A stretch of DNA of 64,000 nucleotides. Origin: Neofusicoccum parvum. Lineage: Eukaryota > Ascomycota > Dothideomycetes > Botryosphaeriales > Botryosphaeriaceae. Positions within the stretch are counted from its first letter, which is position 1, and every line of letters starts with the position of its first letter. The position numbers and the translations under genes are program-made. The stretch spans positions 620,001 to 684,000 of the forward strand of contig CP087213.1 in assembly GCA_020912385.1 (NCBI GenBank), given 5' to 3'. Positions 55,805 through 64,000 of the stretch are shown piece by piece. Below the pieces are notes generated by a model. The model had not been told where the DNA came from and made no database searches. It was given only the letters and a program-made list of their open reading frames with translations.

Positions 55805-57267
55805 CTACTCCCCCCAGCTATACACCTTATACCCCGCCTTTGCGCACCTAGCTAGACACTCCTTCCGCCCGTAGATGCTTCCAGTGCCCACTGGCGGCAC
55901 CGTCTTGGCCGTGCCGTTGATGTCCGCAGGCCCGTACCCGACGGCCGGCGCAACCAGCCCGGGCGGAATCAGGTTGAACAGCACGTTAGCGATGTTGACG
56001 GTGCCCGTGTCCTCCGAGTTCAGGGCCGAGACGAGCTGGGCGTTTTCGCAGCCTTGCCTTGTTGTCAGTTGCTTTCTCTTTTCGCCGCCATGCACTCGTA
56101 GAGTGGACCTTCTGTGGGCGGAATGGGAAAGTTCGGCTCAAAAAGGTACGTTCTGGGAGGGCAGAACGAGGGATGAGAGAGTTGGATGGGATGCTCGACA
56201 TGGCAGTGGAAGGGCAAAAAAGGGACAAGTCAGGGGGAGGTGGTGTCGCTGGTGCAGAGCACCAGGCTGCGGGATGTGGACAGGGATGTCTCAACGTTAC
56301 GCGCCGCATGATCGACGCGTTTGAGAAGGTGACGGGACAAGGGACGACAGCAGCGCCGTTTGGCAAAAGCGCCGTTGTGCGACGGGAGCAGCCCCGGTCT
56401 GCCAAACCGAACAGTGCAGCCTTATCCGCGCCCGGACGTCGGCCCGTGTCGCAAAGCTGCAGTAGTTCCTGCATTGGCGATCATGGAGGCGCCACCGTCG
56501 AGAGGGATGCGCTGCTGGCTACGAGGTCGGTTGGGATAGTATTGCAACACGTGCCTTTCACACATGGGCAGTTGAAGCATTCGTCCGGATGAATGCTTCA
56601 CCTGGCCATGTGTTGCAATACTATCCGCACCGACCTCGTAGATGCGTGACAAGGGGAGTCGGGTTTTGTGCGACGCGGGCGGAGGGGCGCAGACGCAAGC
56701 CAAGCCGGCGGGAGATGCAGGTGGGACGCGCCAAAAACAGCCAAGGCGACAAACAGTGCAAATGCAGGGAGGGACTAAAGGAGATTTGAAGGTTTTGTGC
56801 TTACCTTGATTCTCCATCAGGTGAATGCTGGCGGCCGGAAATATGGTCATCTTGCCAGGGTCGAGAGTTGCTTTGACGGTTCTGGCGCCGTTCTCCTCGA
56901 TCATGTACGTATTGGTCGTGCCGCTGACTGCAACAACATAGTTGGCAGCACGCGGATGATAGTGGGGTGGAAGCATGGAGCAAGGGCCTAGATTCAGCAT
57001 CGCCATGGTCATACCGTTGCCGGTAGTGTACGGGAATGTGGCTTTGTTGGCGTTTACGACGGAACCGGGCTGCCATGAATAGTTGTCCTGTGCGTTGAAA
57101 TCGAAGATGGTGTCATTGTCTGCTGGGAACAAGTTGAGCCGTTCGAGCCGCGTTGGAGCCATAGTAGCGTCTTCGACCAGCTGTGCGTTGACAACTTGGT
57201 CGACAGCGGCGACGTGGTGCAGGCTTGCTGCGAGGAGGCCCAGGAAAAGGCTTGTTTTCGAGCTCAT
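55805..57267 (-). CDS. Secreted spherulin-1A/germin-like cupin
   Basis: Two exons, 57267-56805 and 56052-55805, give 236 residues. A signal peptide (MSSKTSLFLGLLAASLHHVA, about 1-21) is followed by one cupin domain: FDFNAQDNYSWQPGSVVNA, MTMAMLNLGPCSMLPPHYHP, YMIEENGARTVKATLDPGKM and TIFPAASIHLMENQGCENAQ. The next stretches are LVSALNSEDTGTVNIANVLF and then a Cys-containing tail. The splice joins LMENQ-G-CENAQ, a block that is contiguous in spherulin-like proteins, so the 752-nt intron is well supported despite its length. That intron contains hairpin repeat C. Metal-ligand histidines H102 and H104 and the motif-2 histidine are present, but the glutamate expected in HxHPRAxE is Asn109. The protein is probably extracellular, with unknown function. 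Confidence 0.85.
56519..56641. repeat. Dispersed inverted repeat, copy C (spacerless hairpin)
   Basis: Two 55-bp arms meet at a central CCGG. The outer ends are CTACGAGGTCGGT and its reverse complement. The arms match at about 50 of 55 positions, except for a 13-nt insertion (GTGCCTTTCACAC, 56551-56563) in the left arm. The inner 20 bp, GCAGTTGAAGCATTCGTCCG, are the ends of copies A and B. It lies inside the cupin-gene intron. Confidence 0.85.
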
Positions 57268-59881
57268 GTCGAATACGGATAAGAAGGTAGGGATACGACT
57301 GGCGTTGACAGGTGGTGCTACAGACGCCGGTATCGCAGGACCTAGCGGTAGGGTGGAACGGGAGCGGCAAGAGCCGATGGAGCACAAGAAAGATGGGAGC
57401 CTCCTGGCTGCCTGCAAAGAGGCTTCAAAACGTAGTAACAGTGAAGGTGGAAAGTCGTCCGTGAGGTTTGACATAGTGAGGAGCGCCCCTGCCTTTATAT
57501 TCTTCTGATAAATTTGCGCAGCCTCGATCACCTACCTGGCCAGGGAAATTTGGGTGATCAGGTAGCATCATTCAGGGGCCTAAAGATGGTGGCCCTTGCC
57601 TGACACAGGGCTTATTCCTCGTTTTGCTTGGTGGTAATCATCCGTGTCTCTGGACGAGAGCATCTTAATATACCATAAAGTTCACAGTAAGCTGGCCATC
57701 TCGATCTGACCACCCTTCTGTTTCTGGATGGTAAGCAGAATCCCATACTGTAGTCCTACCGCAAAGCTAAGTAAAAGATCTGTAGTTACTCAAGGGTCTT
57801 CTCTTGTATTCGACGTAAAGGTCTGGAAGCCTCTTGTGACCCCACTTATCCAAGGGTCATGAGGACTGATCATTGTAGGGTGATTGGGAGTGAACATGCC
57901 TACTTTTCGTAGGAGCCCCATCACCATCCATGGCTGGTACTGCTCTGTAAGCTAAGTGTCTTCTCCTCACCCACCAGGTCTGGAGACGGAAATGTCGCAG
58001 ACTGTATTACGGCCCCCGTGGCTGCGTCGACCTGGTGGGAAGCCATGCCTCAGCCACGATCATGGTCCGGATGCAACGCACTCTCGTGAGAAAAATGACG
58101 TGTCATTTCCTTCGGTCCAGTAGATCATCTGCTGTCCACTTGTGTTGTGTCTCTGGCTGTTGGTAGGGAAGACCCGAAAGCGGAATGCTTGCTAATTTCA
58201 GTCTAAAGTGCACTGCGTCCCCGCTCGCTGGGCGATGAGGAATGGAAGGATCGCCGCGCGACAAGGCCCCGCCACATGGGAGTTCCGGACGCGTAATATG
58301 GGCACCGAAGTATCACTCCTTTTCAAGCTAGCCCGCCGTTTGAAAGCCCTTAAACCTGTAGTGTCTGGTCGGATCGCGGGGCAGCATCATGCAAGCTCAA
58401 AGGGAACGGGAACTTCCGGCCTTGGGAAAGGGAGTAAGAGGTATGCAAATCAAATGGACTAGAGCAGCAGGATGGTGCCCGACAGTCGCTGAACAGTGCG
58501 ATAGCCACTGATATCCGGGATTTGCTATGTGGTGGCTTGCACTAAAACAACTCCGTAGTGATCTCTGCCACCAAAGACAGAAAGATCCTGGGCTTGACCA
58601 TTTGCAGCAAGTAGAAGCGCTCCTCAGACAGCTGCAAAGCTCCTGCCGGGAAAACATCTTACCGTAGAGCGTTGTGTATCACTCGCTCTCCTGCATACTG
58701 CTGCTGCGTGTGCAGTGCGCCCAAGGGGGTGTTGATTGCAAAGCAGAGCACAAATCGCAGGATTCTTCGACGGCATTCCTAGAGGTGATAGGAATGAAAC
58801 GGCCGCGCGACTGCAGGTGCCGAGCCTGGTTGTCGGAAGCCCTCGTGGCACGTAGGCAGGTAGGACTGAAACAGGCCCGGGTGCGTCTCCACAGTGGTGC
58901 ATGAGGCTTTCTGACCAACACAGGCCTGTCTGATGACGCCGAAGCAGGTACTTTGACGGAGCCAGCTGATGTTGAACAAGGGCAGATACGCGAACCTCCC
59001 CTCCTTTCTATCCACGAAGCTTGGTTGTGACACAGATCTGTCATGCCGTGCCTAGCCCGTTACCGAGATATCAGACCGTCGTTGTGAAACACGACAGCGG
59101 TTGTCAATGGCGCGTCCATGTCACGCTGCCGTCACGTCTTTTGCGGTAGCTCCGGCTGGACACGAGTCTCGCGACACAAGGACCATGCCATGTGCCATGT
59201 CATTCACGCGATTGGGTTGAGCCGGGCGTACCAGGCGTTACTTGGCCACTGGTGGCGCGATACGACAATTGATGAAGGGCGGCAGATATCGCCACGAGGG
59301 AATCCAGCCGGGTTGAAGACTTCACTTGTCAGGAAGGACGCTAGAGGCTTGATGCTGTGGAGGCGCAGAGAGCTAGATTTTTGATGAGCCGTCCGATGAA
59401 GGTGACGGCGGAGTGGTGGTGGTGGTGGTGGTCATGCAAGACATTTTGGGTTGGGCTAAAGTTCGGTTTCGGCTCCTTTCCCCACTTGGCGTGGGTCGCT
59501 GTCTATTGGACATTGTGCTGGAAGGGCCTGATGGAAATGTTCAGTGCCGAGTCCGGCAGGTCCAAGAAACACCCATCCTTTGGGAGAAGCTACACGGAAG
59601 TCATTAGAGGCGCAAGCGAACCCTTCGCATGTTTTTGGTAGCACATGAAGTAAGAAGCCATCCCAGGTTTCCACTCCCGATGACGGCGCAGATGCTGGAG
59701 CCTGTTGGAGGAGTCGACTTCAAATTTCCCTATGATGCCTTTCAACTGCTGAAATGCACAGTGTCTATTGCAAACCTCAAGCGTACACTCGCCTCGCGCG
59801 TTTAGATCGCCAATCCAACAACCCGTGAACCCCTTCCTCCCATATCTATGCATGTACAATGTCCTTCCGTTTCCTTTCCCA
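57268..59881. other. Long intergenic region, no gene recognised
   Basis: 5' flank of the cupin gene and 3' flank of PMR1, about 2.6 kb. Only short frames, often antisense pairs. A (GGT)n microsatellite lies at about 59413-59432. No RNA gene or repeat copy found. Confidence 0.45.
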
Positions 59882-62800
59882 TCACACCGCCGCGCTGTAG
59901 CTGCCCATCAGGCCTCTCCGATGTTTGAGTCTTGAGTATAGTTTCCTGCCCTCGTCCGCCCAGAAGACCGTGCTAGCCAGAGCGAGCAGCCTGATTAGGT
60001 CGCCCAATGAAAGCGCCTCTGTTTGGAACACATTTTGCAGGCCGGGAAAGTAGATGACGAACATCTGACCAATCAGAGAACCCATGACAGCGTAGTTGAA
60101 CATGCGGTTTCCGGCGACCTTGGTCTCGCCTTTCAATACGCTCTTGGATTCGGAGCGACAGGTGAGGGCGTTGAACATGTCGAAGAATACGAACGTCGTG
60201 AAAGTCATGGTCGTGTCGCGCCTTGTTACAGATCCATCCTGCATGCAGATAATGTACACAGTTAGAGTACCAAGCATTATTATCGATGCTTGCGTAAGGA
60301 CGCGCTGGAGCAGAGGTCGCGTTAGGACACGAGCAGTTTTGCTGCGAGGAGGCCGGGACATCACGGCTGGGTCGACGGGCTCAACACCGAGGGATTGAGC
60401 AGGCGGACCGTCCATGAGAATATCTGCAGCGCATGTTAGACCCGCAAGTGAGATGACAAAAGATCAATGTACATACTTATCCAAAGAATCTGCATAGCAT
60501 TCAGCGGATTCCTGAAGCCCAAGAACGTGCTCACAAGCACCAGACTCAATGCTGCGGCACTCGTGCTCAACTGGAAGGTCAAGAAATTCTGGATGTTGTA
60601 GAAAATTCCTTTGCCTTCTTCGATGGCAGAAAGGATGGTCGAGAAATCGTCGTCAGTGAGGATCATGTCGGCCGCCTCCTTGGCAACATCCGTTCCAAGC
60701 TGGCCCATGCTGATGCCGATATCAGCCTTTTTCAGAGCCGGGGCGTCGTTTACGCCATCGCCAGTCATGGCAACGACATCACCGCGGGCTTGAAGTGCTC
60801 GCACAATCTTCATCTTGTGCTCTGGACTTGTGCGGGCGAAGATGGTCGTTGTCGCAATGGCCTGAGAAAGCTCTTCCTCAGACATTTGATCGAGTTCGTC
60901 ACCACGCAGGACAGATGGCCCGATGGAGGAGTTTTGGTGGATAGGCATGCCCAGTTTCTTGCCGATTGCAACGGCTGTCGTCTCTGCGTCACCGGTAATC
61001 ATGATGACCTTGACGCCTCCAGCCATGAGGCGACGAATCGAGCGGTCGACACCTTTACGGGGCGGGTCGTTCATACCGACAAGACCAGCAAACGCAAGGC
61101 CGTGGTACAAGTCCTCATCCTTTTCGGACGCTGAACCCAGCACGGGAGTCGTGTTGCCGCTGCGGTTTCTGGTCGGGGGCTTCAGACTACTAGAACTGCG
61201 CACAGATCCACTAGCAAATCCGAGAACGCGAAGACCGTCTTGGGCCATTTGTTCGGCGGCGCCGACTGCCTCCCGTCTTCTGGCCTCATCAAGAGCCACC
61301 TCACGGCCCTGCGCAGTGATGTAGGTGTCGCACCGATCCAGTACCTTTTCCAGCGCCCCCTTGATATACGCCACACCCGGCGCACTCGCACTTTCAGGGC
61401 CGGAATTTCCTTGTATCACACAGCCCATCCACTTGCGCTCGGAGCTGAAAGGAGTCTCATTGAGCCGTGCGCCAATCCTCTCGCGAACGTCGTCCTCACC
61501 AAACTCGTCCAATAGATCGAGAAGCGCGACGTCCGTGGGCTGGCCGACCCAGCGGCTTTTGGCACTGGAGGAGTCATCGCCACCACCCAATGTTGATGAT
61601 AGAACGGCGGCAGTTGCGTTTGAGGCAGCGGCCGGGCTGATTAGGCGACCATGGTTGACTATGTTGCCAATCCGCAGAATTGTCCGCGTTGCTGGATCCA
61701 GGGACGCTGAGTTTCTCCTTCGCGTAACATCCACGGCCTCTTTGTCTTCGAAGTGCCAGAGTTTTGTAACGGTCATATGGTTGGTTGTCAAAGTTCCTGT
61801 AATAAGTCCAAAAATGAGCTTCACATGTCCTGGGTCGCATGACCTGTGCTGAATTCAGTTGCTGTAGGTCTTACCTGTTTTGTCTGTGCACACAACGTTC
61901 ACCGAACCCAATGTTTCGACACTTGGGAGTCTGCGGACGATGGCATTTTTCTTCGACATCCGTAGCACACCCAAGGCTAGGGTAACCGTGACAATGATTG
62001 GAAGTCCTTCTGGAATGGCGGCGACAGCCAACGAAACTCCAATCGTGAAGAGATCCAAGAAGGCCCAGCCCCGCCACAAGCCAACAAGCATGATGAACGC
62101 GATGACGCCGAATGACATATAGCTCAGATCCTTCCCAAGGCGGTCCATCGACAGCTGCAGTGGAGTCCGAGGGCTCTCGATTTCTTGCAGCGAAGCCGAG
62201 ATGGCTCCAAATTCCGTGTTGGCGCCGGTCCCAATGACGATGCCCTGGCCATAGCCAGAACGAACAAGAGTGCCCATGAACGCGATGTTGATCTGGTCGT
62301 TCAAACGGATATCCGCTCCGACCGTGCCGGTAGCCGGAGAAGCGTAAAACGGAGCCTGCGACGCGGATGAAGTAAAACCATTGCTGCGCGACACTTTGTC
62401 GAGAGTATCTGGCCTCTTCGAAACAGGCTCGTTTTCTCCGGTCAGGTTCGATTCGTCGATTGACAGGTCGGCAGCGTGAGTGATGCGGATGTCTGCAGGG
62501 ATTCGGTCGCCGGTATGGAACAGCACCAGGTCTCCCGGAACTAGCTGACTGGCCGATATGGCCATCGATGCACCCTCTGCAGCCTCGAGAGCGGGAATAG
62601 TATCCTCCACAGCACCCGCCGGAATGCTAGCGGAACCATTTTCCTGACCGATGCGCGGCGAAGCTCCGCGCGGGCTGTTGGTATTGGGAAAGTTGCTCCG
62701 GATAACGTGTGCAGAATGCGGGACCAGCTGGTTTAGGGCTTCCAAAGACTTCTCGGACCGGTATTCCTGCACAAAGCCAACGGAGACGACGATGGTTACG

Positions 62801-63276
62801 GCGGCGGCAATGCTTATGGCGTCGTCGTAGTTGCCCATGATCAAGGACACACCAGCCGAACCCAGCAACAAAAGTATGAGCGTCTCCTGGAACTGCTTGA
62901 GAAAGCGCAGCCAAAGGGGCTCGGGCTCTTCGTGGGGAAGTTCGTTGAGGCCATGGTCGTGGATGCGCGCTGACGCTTCTGACGGCGAAAGGCCAGATTT
63001 CAAGGAGGTTGCGAGTTGGGCGGCAGTGTCATCGGCAGACAGGACAGAATAGGAGGAGGTGATGGACTGGATACGGTGGCAGTCCCATTAGCATCAGGAG
63101 CACGGGAGTTGTCTCGTGGTGGAGGGAGAGGGTGGTACCGGCTGGTCGGGGTTGCGGCCTCTCCGCGAGGAGGGCCTGGAGCCCGGCGCAGAGCCTAGCT
63201 TAGGCGAAACCGGTCGCAGCGAGGCTGATTCATGGCTGGAGAAGAGTGGAAGCGCAGGCGAAGCTCCTCTTGACAT
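59882..63276 (-). CDS. PMR1: Golgi Ca2+/Mn2+-transporting P-type ATPase
   Basis: Four exons, 63276-63139, 63066-61875, 61796-60477 and 60423-59882 (introns 72, 78 and 53 nt), give 1063 residues in frame. This is a P2A (SPCA) pump that loads the Golgi with Ca2+ and Mn2+ for secretory glycosylation. The phosphorylation motif DKTGT (about 441-445) is interrupted by intron 2 after the first base of the Gly codon. Other signatures are the cytosolic [40 protein letters not shown], the TM4 site [34 protein letters not shown] and [22 protein letters not shown]6 reads [20 protein letters not shown], containing the Asn and Asp ligands and the Gln linked to Mn2+ selectivity in yeast Pmr1. The N-terminal exon is Ser/Pro-rich. 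The start at [12 protein letters not shown] is my choice, as an upstream open frame is less protein-like. Confidence 0.93.
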
Positions 63277-64000
63277 GATTGCATGGCCGCCGCGCTGGGG
63301 CGACGGTGTACGAGCTGCGCTGGGCAAGAGACGCACCAGAGGCGCGGCCGCAGTGAGGAAGGGCGAATTGCAGTCTATCTTGACCGAGGTATCATGGGCG
63401 GCAGGAACGGCGGCGGTCCGGGGGCGGGACGCAAGGCGTGGTGGTGTCAAAGAAATGCTTAGCTGTCGAGGTGGTGAATCCAGAAATCGAGAACAGATCC
63501 CCCCGACGCATGCAGGCGGGCTAGCTCCATCCCGCCCACGCCTGGCCCCGGCGGCGTGGTACGTACCTGCTGGCGAAGCCCGCCCGGAATAGCTGTGCGC
63601 TGTCGCGACGCGCCGTATTTATTTGGTTTCTGGCAGCGTGCACGGCGGGGGCCGGAGCGACAGCCGCGCTGCAGCCGCTGCTCTCCCGCAGCATTGCGGT
63701 CTCCCACGGTTCCTTGCTTCGCAGTATCCCCAGGGCTCCGCTGCGCGCGGCCGGGGCGGCAGTCTTGGCGCGCGGATCGCGGGATGACATAAGGCGCTCC
63801 AGCCACAGGATTATTTGCTTGGGCAGGCATCCCAGCCGAGCGAGTGAGCTTGCGCTGCCTCTGCTCCCGCCGCGCGCGCACCACCACCACCCTCCATCCC
63901 ACCACCCCATCACCACCCGTGCGCACTCCGCCCGGAGCGCATTGCTTTGACCTGCTGAACTTGCTCCTGCTGCCTGCGCGCCTCCATTGCCCCTGCGACC
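63277..64000. other. 5' flank of PMR1, no gene recognised
   Basis: Upstream region of the leftward PMR1 gene. It is GC-rich with overlapping frames on both strands that look like composition noise. The window ends here. Confidence 0.45.

Overview
The window is chromosomal DNA of a filamentous ascomycete (Pezizomycotina; Dothideomycetes is my guess from the protein set, not proven). The evidence is fungal gene structure (short 45-80 nt introns with GT..AG ends and CTAAC/CTGAC-type branch sites), Pezizomycotina-typical proteins such as a BLI-3 homologue, a Num1/ApsA-type PH protein and an LTE1 RasGEF, and a nuclear tRNA-Ile(AAU) with an intron. Genes are monocistronic, lie on both strands and are separated by GC-rich intergenic stretches up to several kb long. 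I see no secondary-metabolite cluster, no intact transposon and no CRISPR or other prokaryotic element.

Layout. 0.4-2.4 kb: ERV1 (mitochondrial disulfide relay) and HEM4 (uroporphyrinogen-III synthase) diverge from about 250 bp. 3.2-4.7 kb: a conserved fungal protein of unknown function. 5.9-9.5 kb: a single-pass membrane protein and a Cys-containing hypothetical protein. 10.4-12.2 kb: mitochondrial serine hydroxymethyltransferase in five exons. 13.3-14.6 kb: an F-box-like fungal protein. 17.0-18.6 kb: CNS1/TTC4 co-chaperone. 21.6-25.8 kb: a large coiled-coil plus PH protein (Num1/ApsA type). 25.8-31.3 kb: gene-poor and partly AT-richer. 31.3-32.6 kb: UPF0658 membrane protein. 34.6-36.8 kb: a transmembrane SH3 protein. 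38.0-38.8 kb: BLI-3. 39.5-43.7 kb: a Thp1/PCID2-type PCI protein diverging from an FAD monooxygenase. 45.0-50.5 kb: LTE1. 51.6-52.8 kb: a fold-type-II PLP lyase. 54.3 kb: tRNA-Ile with a triple T5 terminator. 55.8-57.3 kb: a spherulin-like secreted cupin with an unusually long intron. 59.9-63.3 kb: the PMR1 Golgi Ca2+/Mn2+ ATPase.

Nearly all genes are housekeeping: redox folding and haem in mitochondria, one-carbon metabolism, chaperoning, cell-cortex and Ras-type signalling, mRNA export, and Golgi ion homeostasis. Exon structures were assembled by eye from splice signals plus reading-frame continuity, so exon ends are predictions.

The least expected structure is a small dispersed inverted-repeat family. 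Two 75-bp copies at 2.8 and 3.6 kb align without gaps, a near-perfect head-to-head hairpin of the same termini sits at 56.5 kb, and a decayed copy lies at 28.7 kb. Two of the four lie inside introns. This looks like a MITE-like or introner-like element and is the best candidate here for something undescribed.
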